DNA from: Halomonas halophila
GTDB taxonomy: Bacteria > Pseudomonadota > Gammaproteobacteria > Pseudomonadales > Halomonadaceae
DNA: 22,503 bases
Direction: 5' to 3'
NCBI GenBank assembly: GCA_002433675.1
Contig: DJIP01000064.1
Location: 2,399-24,901 of the forward strand
The notes under the pieces were generated by a model that worked only from the letters and a program-made list of their open reading frames with translations, did no database searches and was not told where the DNA came from. Of the stretch, positions 7,927 through 17,835 are shown in pieces; position 1 is the first letter of the stretch, and each line of letters begins with the position of its first letter. A program made the translations under genes and the position numbers.

Positions 7927-10900
7927 TCAGCCCAGCCACACCCGGGCATTACGGAACAGCCTGAGCCAGGCGCCATCCTGGGTCCACTCGGCCGGCCGCC
8001 AGGAGTTGGTGACGGCACGCACCACCCGCTCCGGGTGGGGCATCATGATCGTCACCCGGCCATCCGGCGTGGTCAGGCCGGTGATGCCGGAGGGCGAGCC
8101 GTTGGGGTTGGCCGGGTAGCGGGTGGTGCACTGGCCGTGGTTGTCGATATAGCGCAGAGCCACCTGGCCCGAGCCCTGCATGCTGCGCAGGTGGGCGCTA
8201 TCGCGGAACTCGGCGCGGCCCTCGCCATGGGCCACGGCGATCGGCAGACGCGAGCCTTCCATGCCGGCCAGCAGGATCGACGGGGTCTTTTCCACCTGCA
8301 CCATGGCGACGCGGGCCTCGAACTGCTCGGACTCGTTACGCACGAAACGCGGCCAGTTCTCGGCGCCGGGGATCAGCTCCTTGAGCTGGGACAGCATCTG
8401 GCAGCCGTTGCACACGCCGAGGGCGAAGCTGTCGTCACGACCGAAGAAGTCGGCGAACTGCTCGCGGGCCCGGGGGTTGAACAGCACCGACTTGGCCCAG
8501 CCACCGCCGGCGCCGAGCACGTCACCGTAGGAGAAGCCGCCACAGGCAGCCAGTCCCTTGAACTCGTCGAGACTGACACGTCCCTCGAGCAGGTCGCTCA
8601 TGTGCACGTCGACCGCCTCGAAACCGGCCTTGTCGAAGGCCCAGGCCATCTCCAGGTGACCATTGACACCCTGCTCGCGCAGGATGGCGGCACGCGGACG
8701 TGTGCTGTTGACGAAGGGCGCGCTGATGTCCTCGTCGACCTCGAAGGTCGGACTGGCACTCAGGCCCGGGTCGCGGGTGTCGAGCAGGTTGTCGAACTCG
8801 TTCTTGGCGCACTCAGGGTTGTCGCGCAGGGCCTGCAGGCGGTAGCTGGTCTCGCTCCAGGTGCGCTGGGTCAGCTGCCGGGTGGTCTCCAGCAACGGCT
8901 CTTCAAACAGGGTCACGCGGATCTGGTCGTCGTAGCGCGGACGGGCGATGACACCGCAGGTCTCGATACCGGCGGCGGCGAACTGGGCCAGCACCTCTTC
9001 GGTGTGCTCACGGCTGACCTGGATGACCGCCCCCAACTCCTCGCTGAACAGCGCGTCCACCGCCTCGGCGGCCTCGTCGATCAGCCAGTCGAGCTTGATC
9101 TCGAGCCCGGCGCGACCAGCGAAGGCCATCTCCAGCAGGGTGACAATCAGGCCACCGTCGCTGCGGTCGTGGTAGGCCAGCAGGCGACCGTCGGCGTTGA
9201 GCCCCTGAATGACGCTGAAGAAGGCCTTGAGGTCCTCGGCGTCGTCCAGGTCCGGGCAGTCGTTACCGACCTGGCCGTAGACCTGGGCCAGGGCGGAGCC
9301 GCCCAGACGATTCTTGCCGGCACCCAGGTCGATCAGCAGCAGGTCGCTCTCGTCCTGGTCGAGGCGAATCTGCGGGGTCAGCGTCTTCATGGCGTCGGTG
9401 ACCGGAGCAAAGCCGGTGATCGCCAGGGTCAGCGGCGAGGTCACCGCCTTCTGCTCGCCGTCCTGCTCCCAGGCGGTACGCATGGACATGGAGTCCTTGC
9501 CCACCGGCACCGCGATGCCCAGTGCCGGACACAGCTCCATGCCGACGGCATGCACGGCGTCATACAGCGCCTGATTCTCACCTTCATGGTCCGCCGCGCT
9601 CATCCAGTTGGCCGACATCTTGATGTCGCCGAGCTGGGCGATGGGGGCAGCGGACAGGTTGGTGATCGACTCGGCCACCGCCAGGCGTGCGCTGGCGGCG
9701 GGGTCGATCAGCGCCACCGGTGACCGCTCGCCCATGGCCATGGCCTCGCCGGCGTGGGTATCGAAGCTTGCGGTAGTCACCGCCACGTCGGCCACCGGCA
9801 CCTGCCAGGGACCGACCATCTGGTCGCGGGCTACCTGGCCGGTGATCGAGCGGTCGCCAATGGTGATCAGGAAACTCTTGGAGGCTACGGTGGGCAGGCG
9901 CAGCACCCGGTCCAGCGCCTCGCGCAGGTCCAGGTTGTCGAGCATCACGCCGGGCAGCTCCAGCGGTGCACGCTCGAATTCACGCTGCATCTTGGGCGGC
10001 TTGCCGAACAGCACGCTCATCGGCAGGTCCACCGGGCGGGTGTCGAAGTGGCCGTCCACCACCGCCAGGTGGTGCTCTGCGGTGGCCTCGCCGACCACCG
10101 CGTAGGGACAGCGTTCGCGCCGACACAGGGCGTCGAAGGTCTCGAGATTCTCGGGTGCCACCGCCAGCACGTAGCGCTCCTGGGCCTCGTTGCACCAGAT
10201 CTCCAGTGGGCTCATGCCGGGCTCGGCGTTGGGCACCTCGCGCAGGCTGAACAGACCGCCTCGATCACCGTCCTTGACCAGCTCCGGCAAGGCGTTGGAC
10301 AGGCCTCCGGCGCCAACGTCGTGGATAAAGCAGATGGGGTTGTCGTCACCCAGCGCCCAGCAGCGGTCGATGACCTCCTGGGCACGCCGCTCGATCTCGG
10401 GGTTGTCACGCTGAACAGAAGCGAAGTCGAGATCGAAGCTCGACGAGCCGGACGCCATCGAGGACGCCGCACCGCCACCGAGTCCGATCAGCATCGCCGG
10501 GCCACCCATCACGATCAACTTGCCGCCTACCGGGATCTCGCCCTTGGCCACGTGCTGTTCGCGGATGTTGCCGTAGCCGCCGGCGATCATGATCGGCTTG
10601 TGGTAGCCACGACGCTCGATGCCGCCGGCACCGAGGGCGTCCTGCTCGTAGGTGCGGAAGTAACCGGTGAGGTTGGGACGACCGAATTCGTTATTGAAGG
10701 CGGCGCCGCCGATGGGACCCTCGAGCATGATCTCCAGGGCGTTGACGATGCGCTCGGGCTTGCCGTAGTCGAACGCCTCCCAGGGCTGCACGAACTCGGG
10801 AATACGCAGGTTGGACACGGTGAAGCCGGTCAGCCCCGCCTTGGGCTTGCCACCGATACCGGTGGCGCCTTCGTCACGGATCTCGCCGCCGGCGCCGGTG

Positions 10901-11844
10901 GCTGCCCCCGGGTGGGGCGCGATGGCGGTCGGGTGGTTGTGGGTCTCGACCTTGGTCAGGATGTGGATCGGTTCCACCTCTCCGCCATAGCTGGCGCGCT
11001 CGCCGTCGCGACCGGTCAGCGGGGTGGCGAAGAAGCGCCGCGCCTCGCTGCCCTTGATCACCGCAGCGTTGTCGCTGTAGGCGGACAGGATGCCGTCCGG
11101 CGAGGCCTCGAAGGTGTTCTTGATCATCTTGAACAGCGAGTGGCTCTGGGCCTCGCCGTCGATGATCCAGTCGGCGTTGAAGATCTTGTGACGGCAGTGC
11201 TCGGAGTTGGCCTGGGCGAACATCATCAGCTCGACGTCGCTGGGGTTACGGCCCAGCTCGACAAAGGCCTCGACCAGGTAATCGATCTCGTCCTCGGCCA
11301 GGGCGAGCCCCAGCTCGCGGTTGGCGACCTCCAGCGCAGCACGGCCGCCATCGAGCACGTCCACCTGACCCAGAGGTGCCGGCTCATGGTGGGCGAACAG
11401 GGTGGCGGCGTCGGAGCTGTCGCCAAGCACCGTTTCGGTCATGCGGTCGTGCAGGCCGGCGACGATGGCGTCGAAGTGGGCTTCCTTCAGCGTACCGCGC
11501 ACCTTGATGCGATAGAGGATGCCGCGTTCCAGGCGGTTGATCTGGGTCAAGCCGCAGTTGTGGGCGATGTCGGTAGCCTTGGATGACCAGGGAGACTGGG
11601 TGCCGACACGCGGCACCACCAGCAACGCAAGCCCCTCCACATCGCTATCCTGCTGTGCCGGCCCATAGGCGAGCAGGCGCTCGAGCAGGCTCAGTTCGGT
11701 GGCATCGAGCTCCCGCTCCAGATCGGCAAAGTGCACATACTCGGCGTGCAGCGCCTCGATCTCGGGGACGGACACACGCAGTTGAGCCAGCAGCTTGGCG
11801 TGACGGAAGGTGGACAGGGCGGGCGCTCCGCGCAGTTCGAGCAT
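7927..11844 (-). CDS. purL: Phosphoribosylformylglycinamidine synthase, single-chain (large) form
   Basis: PurL catalyses the ATP- and glutamine-dependent conversion of FGAR to FGAM, the fourth step of de novo purine synthesis. The protein has 1305 residues (E. coli 1295). The N-terminus [14 protein letters not shown] aligns with the E. coli start, then YVHFADL and [16 protein letters not shown]. The central synthase domains contain [20 protein letters not shown] and SMSMRTAW. The C-terminal glutamine amidotransferase domain has the nucleophile motif GVCNGCQML and ends with MPHPERV. The frame stays open upstream to 12132, but the conserved start is the ATG at 11842-11844, with GAGG about nine bases before it. 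It diverges from mltF, the same arrangement as in E. coli, and is followed by its own hairpin. No convincing PurR operator was found in the upstream gap. Confidence 0.97.
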   Translation of the reverse strand: MLELRGAPALSTFRHAKLLAQLRVSVPEIEALHAEYVHFADLERELDATELSLLERLLAYGPAQQDSDVEGLALLVVPRVGTQSPWSSKATDIAHNCGLTQINRLERGILYRIKVRGTLKEAHFDAIVAGLHDRMTETVLGDSSDAATLFAHHEPAPLGQVDVLDGGRAALEVANRELGLALAEDEIDYLVEAFVELGRNPSDVELMMFAQANSEHCRHKIFNADWIIDGEAQSHSLFKMIKNTFEASPDGILSAYSDNAAVIKGSEARRFFATPLTGRDGERASYGGEVEPIHILTKVETHNHPTAIAPHPGAATGAGGEIRDEGATGIGGKPKAGLTGFTVSNLRIPEFVQPWEAFDYGKPERIVNALEIMLEGPIGGAAFNNEFGRPNLTGYFRTYEQDALGAGGIERRGYHKPIMIAGGYGNIREQHVAKGEIPVGGKLIVMGGPAMLIGLGGGAASSMASGSSSFDLDFASVQRDNPEIERRAQEVIDRCWALGDDNPICFIHDVGAGGLSNALPELVKDGDRGGLFSLREVPNAEPGMSPLEIWCNEAQERYVLAVAPENLETFDALCRRERCPYAVVGEATAEHHLAVVDGHFDTRPVDLPMSVLFGKPPKMQREFERAPLELPGVMLDNLDLREALDRVLRLPTVASKSFLITIGDRSITGQVARDQMVGPWQVPVADVAVTTASFDTHAGEAMAMGERSPVALIDPAASARLAVAESITNLSAAPIAQLGDIKMSANWMSAADHEGENQALYDAVHAVGMELCPALGIAVPVGKDSMSMRTAWEQDGEQKAVTSPLTLAITGFAPVTDAMKTLTPQIRLDQDESDLLLIDLGAGKNRLGGSALAQVYGQVGNDCPDLDDAEDLKAFFSVIQGLNADGRLLAYHDRSDGGLIVTLLEMAFAGRAGLEIKLDWLIDEAAEAVDALFSEELGAVIQVSREHTEEVLAQFAAAGIETCGVIARPRYDDQIRVTLFEEPLLETTRQLTQRTWSETSYRLQALRDNPECAKNEFDNLLDTRDPGLSASPTFEVDEDISAPFVNSTRPRAAILREQGVNGHLEMAWAFDKAGFEAVDVHMSDLLEGRVSLDEFKGLAACGGFSYGDVLGAGGGWAKSVLFNPRAREQFADFFGRDDSFALGVCNGCQMLSQLKELIPGAENWPRFVRNESEQFEARVAMVQVEKTPSILLAGMEGSRLPIAVAHGEGRAEFRDSAHLRSMQGSGQVALRYIDNHGQCTTRYPANPNGSPSGITGLTTPDGRVTIMMPHPERVVRAVTNSWRPAEWTQDGAWLRLFRNARVWLG

Positions 11845-11984
11845 ATCCAGGAGCCTCTGAAGATCAGCGATAAAAGAAGGGGGCCGCGGCGGGCGAGACG
11901 GCATATGATACTGGAAACCGACGGGTGCGAGAAATCGATGCGGATGACAGCGCTCCGGGGGCTGGGTAAGGTGGGCGCTCCACC
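11845..11984. promoter_or_regulatory. Divergent purL/mltF intergenic region with a hairpin over the mltF ribosome-binding site
   Basis: These 140 bases serve both genes. TATCAT on the minus strand (complement of ATGATA near 11905-11910) is a possible purL -10 box, with only a poor -35 match. For mltF, the only Shine-Dalgarno-like run before the ATG is GGTGG (11970-11974). It can pair perfectly with CCACC (11980-11984), directly in front of the start codon, around a five-base loop. This could limit initiation at that ATG. An alternative in-frame ATG lies at 12003. Confidence 0.35.
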
Positions 11985-13460
11985 ATGAGCGATTTTGCCC
12001 CGATGAAGGACGGTTTCCGTCATGCGCGGCGCCTGCGCATCCTTGCCGCCAGTGGCCTGGGCCTGCTGTGGGCGCTCTGGCCGACACCGCCCGGCCCCAC
12101 CTCAAGCGCTGCCCTGGAGCGAGTACTGGCACGTGATTTCATCACCGTGCACACCCGCAATACCCCCTTTACCTACTACGAGGGGCGCCAGGGACCTACC
12201 GGCTTCGAGTACGAACTGATGCGTCGCTTCGCTGACCGCCTCGGGGTCAGCCTGAACCTGAGCGACGACCATCATGTGCAGAGCGTGCTCGACGCGGTGC
12301 GCCATCAGGGCGATCTTGGTGCGGCCGCCCTGCCGCTGGACCCGCTGGCGGAAGGCCTGGTGTTCTCGCGCCCGATCCTGTCGATGCAGCCGATGGTGGT
12401 GTATCGACGAGGACTGCAGCCGCCCAAGGCACTCGATGACCTCAAGGACTGGAACATCGGGATCGCCAAGGGCACCGGCATCAGCCGCGTGATGCACGAA
12501 TTGCAGCGCGAGCACCCCCGGCTCAGCTGGAAGGAAGCGGAAGACCTGGAGATCGCCTCGCTGCTTAGACGGATCGAGGATGGCGAGCTGGACGCCGCGG
12601 TGGTGTATGCCCACCAGTTCCGCCTCAATCGCCTGTTCTTCCCCGAGGTGGAAGACGGCTTCGACATCGGCGAGCCGGTGACCATGGCCTGGGCCTTCTC
12701 CGGAGAAGACGGCCTGGCGCTGACCGAACGCGCCAATGCGTTCTTCGACGAGCTTCGCGCGGAGGGTGAGCTCGACCGTCTCATCGCCCGCTACTTCGGT
12801 CATGACGACTATCTCGAGTACGTCGGTGCCCGGGTCTTCATCAACCACGTCAACAAGCGCCTGCCCCGATTCGATGCGCTGTTTCGAGAGGCCGCTCGCA
12901 CCCAGCAGTTCGACTGGAAGCTGCTGGCGGCGGTGGGCTACCAGGAGTCCCACTGGGACCCCGAGGCAACCTCGCCCACCGGGGTGCGTGGGCTGATGAT
13001 GCTGACCAACGCCACCGCCGAAGAAGTCGGGGTATCGAACCGGCTGGACCCGGCCCAGAGCATCGAGGGCGGAGCCCGCTATCTGCGCAGCGTGGAACAG
13101 CGATTGCCCGAGTCGATCACCGGCGAGGACCGCCTGTACATGGCACTCGCGGCCTACAACGTGGGCCTCGGCCACCTCTATGACGCCCGTGACATCACTC
13201 GTATGCGGGGGGGCAACCCGGATCTGTGGCGTGATGTGCGTGAGGCACTGCCCCTGTTGCAGGAAAGCCAGTGGCACAGCAAGACACGCCACGGCTACGC
13301 AAGGGGTGGCGAACCGGTCATCTATGTGCAGAATATTCGCCGCTATCTCGAAATCCTCGACTACGTCGATCGCAGCCAGCAGCAGTTCCACCAGCTGAAT
13401 GCCCGCCTGCCCGATCAAGCCGACGCCGAGATCTTCGAACTCGTGCCCCCCATGCCCTAG
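11985..13460 (+). CDS. mltF: Membrane-bound lytic murein transglycosylase F
   Basis: MltF cleaves peptidoglycan between MurNAc and GlcNAc, forming 1,6-anhydro-MurNAc ends, and is tethered on the periplasmic side. The protein has 491 residues. A hydrophobic N-terminal segment (about residues 17-36, [16 protein letters not shown]) is followed by a solute-binding-type (SBP_bac_3) domain from about residue 50 to 275, including [16 protein letters not shown] and the IGIAKGTG stretch. The SLT domain follows, with catalytic Glu321 in GYQESHWDP and downstream [14 protein letters not shown] and [11 protein letters not shown] motifs. E. coli MltF has the same two-domain order. The gene diverges from purL. 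DGC1 starts 14 bases after its stop codon. The first ATG is used here; 12003 is an alternative, and both leave the signal or anchor segment intact. Confidence 0.94.
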   Translation: MSDFAPMKDGFRHARRLRILAASGLGLLWALWPTPPGPTSSAALERVLARDFITVHTRNTPFTYYEGRQGPTGFEYELMRRFADRLGVSLNLSDDHHVQSVLDAVRHQGDLGAAALPLDPLAEGLVFSRPILSMQPMVVYRRGLQPPKALDDLKDWNIGIAKGTGISRVMHELQREHPRLSWKEAEDLEIASLLRRIEDGELDAAVVYAHQFRLNRLFFPEVEDGFDIGEPVTMAWAFSGEDGLALTERANAFFDELRAEGELDRLIARYFGHDDYLEYVGARVFINHVNKRLPRFDALFREAARTQQFDWKLLAAVGYQESHWDPEATSPTGVRGLMMLTNATAEEVGVSNRLDPAQSIEGGARYLRSVEQRLPESITGEDRLYMALAAYNVGLGHLYDARDITRMRGGNPDLWRDVREALPLLQESQWHSKTRHGYARGGEPVIYVQNIRRYLEILDYVDRSQQQFHQLNARLPDQADAEIFELVPPMP

Positions 13461-13474
13461 GACACCTTGCCTTC

Positions 13475-15445
13475 ATGTCTCGAATTGCCCTGTCCATGAC
13501 GCTGCTGGTCATCCTGCTGGCTACGGCAGGACTGATCGTCGATCCCTCGATGATCCAGGATCAGAGCCACAGCGCCAGCTGGACCCTGCTGCTGCTGACC
13601 GGCATCGGCCAGGCGGTGTGGTACTGGCGCGGGGTGAGACTGTCGGTCGTGTGTCTGCTGCCGGTGCTGGCGGTGCTGCTGCTGGGCCTGGCCAGCTACC
13701 TGCTGCCCGAGGCCCTTATCCCTTACGCCAGGCTCGACCAATGGGCAAGGTGGCTACCCGGCATCCATGGCATCGACGATCTTCGACCGCCATTGATGGA
13801 GCTGTTCATCCTGCTGGCGCTGACCGGGGGGCTACTGGGACGCACTCGTGCGAGTCTGGCCGCCCCGCTGCTGCAGGCGCTGGCGGCGCTGTTGCTGGTC
13901 ACCGAAGTGTGGCTGCTGGTCACCGACGAGATCCGTTCGCCGCAGAACCTGGCAGGCACCCCCGCCAGCATGCTGTTGCTGGCACTGCTGCTGGTCGCCC
14001 AGTCCATCGGCGTGGTCTCGGGGTGGCTCCACACCCGGCCCAGCATCCTGCGCAGTCTGATTCCCTCGATCGCCCTGGTACTGGTCAGTCTGTTCGTCTG
14101 GAACCAGCAACGTGTGTACGTGGACCAGCAACTGCAAGACGAGCTGCAGGGGGAATCGGATCGTCTGGCGACTCAGCTTGGCGCCGAGATAACGGCCCAT
14201 CTGGAGGCAGTGAGACGCTTCGCCAGCTTCTGGAGCCTGCTGGAAGAGGCTCCCAGCGCCGAAGAGTGGGAGCGCCAGGCAGCCTTTTACCACCAGGACT
14301 TCAGCTACTTTCTCAACATCGCCTACATCGAAACCGACGGTACCATCCGCCTTGTCCACCCAAGCGATGACAGTAACCGGGAGATCGTCGGCATCAATGC
14401 ACTAGACGTGGACCGCCCCTACATCGACGCACTGGCGAAGGCACTGTCCGACAATCAGGAGGGGCACACCGGCGTCGTGCCGCTGCTGCAGGGGATGCCC
14501 GGCATGATCTACTACCTGCCGATCACCTCCCCCGACCAGCAGCGCGTCACCGGCGCTGCGGCCATGGTGCTCAGCCTCCCGGTGCTGGCCGACAAGCTCT
14601 ACGCCGAGACCCTGCTGGACCGTGAGCATATCCGCATGCGCTTCGCCGTGGGCGGTGACACCATCCGCGACTGGCCAACCAGTGAGTCGCCGGGCCCATG
14701 GACCACGCTTAGCCTGATTGTCCTCGACGAACAAGAGCTGACCGTCGCCTTGAGCGCCTCCACCAGCTACCTGCTGGGTCTGCGCTCGCGCCAGCCGGTG
14801 GCCAGTCTCAGCATCGGGCTGCTGCTGGCTTACCTGCTGTACATGGTGGTATTCGGCCACCATCGCATGTCGGTGCAACACTCTTCGATGTACCGCTCCA
14901 ACGAGGAGCTGCGTCGGGAGGTCCGTCACCGTACCGAACTGCAACGCGAGGTGGAGTGGCTTGCAGGCCACGACGAGCTTACGCTGCTGCCCAACCGCCG
15001 CCTGTTCATGTCGACCTTGAGAGAGCATCAGGAATGCCGCCCGCTGAGCGTTCTTCTATGTGACATCGATCACTTCAAGAGCATCAATGATCAGCTAGGC
15101 CACCAGGCGGGGGACGAGGCGCTTCGTCGCTTCGCCCGGGTGGGGCGCCTGGCAATGCCCGAAGGGGTGGTGCTGGCCCGCTACGGCGGCGAGGAATTCG
15201 TGGCCCTGCTGACCGGGGTGGCCGCAGACGAGGCCGTCGAGATCGCCGAGTCCCTTCGCCAGAGCGTAATGAACTGCGGCATCGAACATGCCGATGGGCG
15301 CCCCATGACGGTGAGCATCGGCATCGCCAGCCACGATACCGGCGACCTGATCGCCGAAGACCTGCTCCATCGCGCGGACCTGGCCCTTTATCGGGCCAAG
15401 CGACAGGGGCGCAATCGCGTCGAGGCGTGCACGTCTCCTGCCTGA
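13475..15445 (+). CDS. Diguanylate cyclase 1 of a tandem triplet: multi-TM, CHASE-like periplasmic sensor, GGEEF
   Basis: This enzyme makes c-di-GMP from two GTP at the inner membrane. The protein has 656 residues: about seven membrane segments up to residue 212, a periplasmic region to about 430, a further membrane segment (about 441-463, SIGLLLAYLLYMVVFGHH), a short coiled coil (NEELRREVRHRTELQREVEW), then the GGDEF domain. The cyclase keeps DIDHFKSIND, HQAGDEAL and ARYGGEEF (GGEEF at 571-575). The inhibitory RxxD site is PEGV here. The sensor region resembles CHASE domains (DGTIRLVHPSDDSNREIVG, then GMIYYLPI). The frame is open further upstream inside mltF, but the ATG at 13475 gives a hydrophobic start (MSRIALSMTLLVILL) and AGGA overlaps the mltF stop codon. 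Cotranscription with mltF is likely. The ligand is unknown. Confidence 0.9.
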   Translation: MSRIALSMTLLVILLATAGLIVDPSMIQDQSHSASWTLLLLTGIGQAVWYWRGVRLSVVCLLPVLAVLLLGLASYLLPEALIPYARLDQWARWLPGIHGIDDLRPPLMELFILLALTGGLLGRTRASLAAPLLQALAALLLVTEVWLLVTDEIRSPQNLAGTPASMLLLALLLVAQSIGVVSGWLHTRPSILRSLIPSIALVLVSLFVWNQQRVYVDQQLQDELQGESDRLATQLGAEITAHLEAVRRFASFWSLLEEAPSAEEWERQAAFYHQDFSYFLNIAYIETDGTIRLVHPSDDSNREIVGINALDVDRPYIDALAKALSDNQEGHTGVVPLLQGMPGMIYYLPITSPDQQRVTGAAAMVLSLPVLADKLYAETLLDREHIRMRFAVGGDTIRDWPTSESPGPWTTLSLIVLDEQELTVALSASTSYLLGLRSRQPVASLSIGLLLAYLLYMVVFGHHRMSVQHSSMYRSNEELRREVRHRTELQREVEWLAGHDELTLLPNRRLFMSTLREHQECRPLSVLLCDIDHFKSINDQLGHQAGDEALRRFARVGRLAMPEGVVLARYGGEEFVALLTGVAADEAVEIAESLRQSVMNCGIEHADGRPMTVSIGIASHDTGDLIAEDLLHRADLALYRAKRQGRNRVEACTSPA

Positions 15446-15625
15446 GCACTGCCCGCTGGGTCGCGGCCTCGCGCGCAGACTTGAGACACCAGGTGACGAC
15501 CAGCCCCCACCTGCCCAAGCCCCTCGACGTCCTTGATCCATATCAGGAAAGGCTCGGTTCCGCGCCCACCTGACCGCATTTTCCAGCACAATTCACCGCA
15601 CGTCTTATCTTCTCGCGGATCGGTT

Positions 15626-15643
15626 CGGCGAGATATTTCGCCG
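15626..15643. promoter_or_regulatory. Short inverted repeat upstream of the second diguanylate cyclase gene
   Basis: CGGCGA-gatatt-TCGCCG is an 18-base dyad with 6-bp arms, 47 bases before the DGC2 start. It could be an operator or a small hairpin. The DGC1-DGC2 gap (15446-15690) is 245 bases, long enough for a separate promoter, but I see no clear -35/-10 pair in it, nor any small gene I would defend. Confidence 0.25.
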
Positions 15644-15690
15644 GCCACAACGCCCGACAACCGCCAGATCCTCGCTCGAAAAGTGGGTAC

Positions 15691-17715
15691 ATGCTACGTC
15701 TCAAAATCCCGCTGACGCTGTTGTCCCTGGCGCTTTACATCGCTGGCTTCGGCGCCAGCCTCGCCGGGACTACCGCCTCGACCACCTTGCCCACCCTGGT
15801 ACTGGGCGGCTTGATCGGGCTTGCTCAGCTGGCCTGGTACCGCCAGCGGCTGGTCTTGAGTCTGACGCTGGTGGTGGCGGTGTTGGCCGCTCTGCTGATC
15901 GGCGTGGCCGGCGATATCCTGCCCCAGGGCTGGCTGTCTCTGGCGACTTTCGATCCACCAGCGCCGCTCGACACTGGCCACCCACGCCTTTCCTGGCAGT
16001 GGCCAGGGTTGGCCGACAGCCTGCTGCCGGCGTGTCTGGCCTTGAGTCTTGCCCTGCGTACCCGAGCCAGCCTGGGCACCCCCTTGCTTCACGCCATCGC
16101 CGCCCTTCTGTGGGGGAGCCTGGCCTACCAACTTGCGTCGCCCGAGACACTGCCGCCGCTGGCGCCGCCTGCCGGCCCCTGGGCACTGGCGGGCAACGGG
16201 CTGCTGCTGCTGACCCAGTTCCTGGCGGTAGTGACCGGCTGGCGTCATAGCATGCCGAGCTTGCTGCGCGCCCTGGGCCCAGGTCTTCTGATTGCCACGG
16301 CAACGGTTCTTTTGTGGTGCCAGCAGGATAGCGAGGCCAATCGACAGCTATTCGAACGTGCTCAGCGGGAAACCGATCGCCTGTCGGCAACGATGACAGA
16401 CCGCATCGACGACACCCTTCGAGCCATGCATCGCTTCCATCTGGTCTGGGAGATCGATCAACGCCTGCCCTCTGCATCGATGTGGCGCCACGAAGCCCGG
16501 AGCTTTCTGAACGACTTCCCGGAGCTGCCCCTGCTGGCCTTGATCGACCCCTCAGGGCGGGTCGACCATCTCTATCCAGACGACAACTCGTACCAGGCCT
16601 ACCCGGGCATGCAATTGCTGGATGGGGCCCTCGACAAGCCCCTGGTGGAGGTCCTGCGGCAGAGCTTTCACCAGCACGAAGCGGTGTCGTCGGATATTCT
16701 GCCGCTCCCAGGCGGGGGCTGGGGCATCATCCACTTTCTGCCGATCCACACGGTGGATGGTGGTCGGCTGCTGGGTTCGGTCGCCATGGTCTTCAACCTC
16801 GATGCCTTCGCCGCCAACCTGCTACCCGCGCTCGCCCATGTACCGGATGCCATGACGCTGACCTTGAAAGACGGCGACAGCACCCTATGGCGGGTACCGG
16901 CGTCAGCGGCACATTCGCCCTGGAGGCTCGTCAGCGACGTTCGTCTGCTGTCCCACACCCTGCACCTGGAGCTCAGCCCCGACCGCCTTTTGCTGGAGCA
17001 CCTGAAGCTTCACTATCCGAGTTCCACGCTGTGCACCGGCCTGACCATGGCGATGCTGCTCTATCTGCTGTTGTTCAGCCGCCACCAGCAGCGTCAGCAG
17101 CACCGCCAGATTGCCGGCACCAACCTCGAACTACGCCGAGAAATGCGGCGTCGTTCGCGCCTGCAGAAGGACATCGAATGGCTGGCGGGACACGACGACC
17201 TCACGGGCCTGGCCAATCGACGCACCTTTCTCGCCAGTCTGCCGACGGATGCCGGACAAAATCCTCTCAGCCTGCTGTTGTGCGACCTTGACCATTTCAA
17301 GCGCATCAACGACCAACAAGGCCATCAAGCCGGAGACCAGGCACTCAAGCGCTTCGCCACCTGCGCGCAGAACCTGCTGCCACAGGGCGGCGTGCTGGCC
17401 CGCTACGGCGGAGAGGAATTCGTGGTCTATCTGCCACAGGGCGATATCGCCCGGGTACATGAATGGGCAGAACATCTGAGGCGGGAGGTGCAGGCCTGCG
17501 GCGTGCAACACGAAGACGGCAGTCCCATGACGGTATGTATCGGCCTGATCACCCAGACCGAAGGCCCCGTTGTGCCAAGAGACTTGCTGCATCGAGCGGA
17601 TATGGCGCTGTATCGCGCCAAACGGCTGGGTCGCAACCGAGTGGAGGTCGCCTCGAAGGATCCCGTCGCTGAGCCCGGCGGGACCATAGACCCCAACGCC
17701 CTGTTGCACTCCTGA
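15691..17715 (+). CDS. Diguanylate cyclase 2 of the tandem triplet: multi-TM, CHASE-like periplasmic sensor, GGEEF
   Basis: A 674-residue paralogue of its upstream neighbour with the same order of parts. The N-terminal membrane domain shares RTRASLGTPLLHA and AVVTGWRHSMPSLLR with the other two. The periplasmic region (about residues 225-430) keeps a recognisable but divergent CHASE-like core (LIDPSGRVDHLYPDDNS, then WGIIHFLPIHT). A last membrane segment (about 446-464) leads into an Arg-rich linker and the cyclase domain. That domain has DLDHFKRIND, HQAGDQAL and ARYGGEEF (GGEEF at 573-577), so it should be active. The RxxD site is replaced by PQGG. The start ATG (MLRLKIPLTLLSLAL) has only a weak purine-rich stretch upstream. 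Another TM-rich start was not found. The 245-base gap to DGC1 suggests it may have its own promoter. Confidence 0.9.
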   Translation: MLRLKIPLTLLSLALYIAGFGASLAGTTASTTLPTLVLGGLIGLAQLAWYRQRLVLSLTLVVAVLAALLIGVAGDILPQGWLSLATFDPPAPLDTGHPRLSWQWPGLADSLLPACLALSLALRTRASLGTPLLHAIAALLWGSLAYQLASPETLPPLAPPAGPWALAGNGLLLLTQFLAVVTGWRHSMPSLLRALGPGLLIATATVLLWCQQDSEANRQLFERAQRETDRLSATMTDRIDDTLRAMHRFHLVWEIDQRLPSASMWRHEARSFLNDFPELPLLALIDPSGRVDHLYPDDNSYQAYPGMQLLDGALDKPLVEVLRQSFHQHEAVSSDILPLPGGGWGIIHFLPIHTVDGGRLLGSVAMVFNLDAFAANLLPALAHVPDAMTLTLKDGDSTLWRVPASAAHSPWRLVSDVRLLSHTLHLELSPDRLLLEHLKLHYPSSTLCTGLTMAMLLYLLLFSRHQQRQQHRQIAGTNLELRREMRRRSRLQKDIEWLAGHDDLTGLANRRTFLASLPTDAGQNPLSLLLCDLDHFKRINDQQGHQAGDQALKRFATCAQNLLPQGGVLARYGGEEFVVYLPQGDIARVHEWAEHLRREVQACGVQHEDGSPMTVCIGLITQTEGPVVPRDLLHRADMALYRAKRLGRNRVEVASKDPVAEPGGTIDPNALLHS

Positions 17716-17716
17716 C

Positions 17717-17835
17717 TCAGGTCAACCCCTCCGGCGCGAGGCGGCGCACTTCTTCCTGAGCCTCGATCAGCGTCTGGGTATGCTGGACGTAGCGCGGCCA
17801 GTCAGGCCGCGAGCCGCCGGGGACGGAACGCCTGC
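17717..17835 (-). other. Possible antisense gene remnant between DGC2 and DGC3
   Basis: The 120-base gap between DGC2 and DGC3 reads on the minus strand as a protein-like C-terminus without an in-frame start: ...SRPDWPRYVQHT, then QTLIEAQEEVRRLAPEGLT, stop at 17717-17719. Amphipathic helix-like composition and a sharp stop suggest a leftover gene end rather than random sequence, but the stretch is short and I cannot name the family. A 7-bp hairpin, CGCGGCC-agtca-GGCCGCG (17793-17811), lies inside it and might instead be a weak terminator of DGC2. Confidence 0.2.

Noticed and set aside
7828..11586. Two long plus-strand open frames (7828-9723 and 9754-11586) opposite purL
   Set aside because: Antisense shadows of purL in the codon register that rarely gives stops at high GC; no recognisable domain and no ribosome-binding site.
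11915..11950. PurR-like operator upstream of purL (GCATCGATTTC on the minus strand)
   Set aside because: It is one base short of the PurR half-site spacing and matches the consensus only in part.
11845..12132. Upstream extension of purL by 96 codons
   Set aside because: The extension overlaps the divergent mltF start and has no similarity to PurL; the conserved N-terminus begins at 11844.
13271..13474. Upstream extension of the first cyclase gene into mltF
   Set aside because: The extra 68 residues are Arg/Pro-rich out-of-frame mltF sequence; a hydrophobic start at 13475 with AGGA upstream fits better.
15388..15660. Possible minus-strand gene of 90 codons between DGC1 and DGC2
   Set aside because: It overlaps the end of DGC1, has no ribosome-binding site and reads as low-complexity Arg/Gly sequence.
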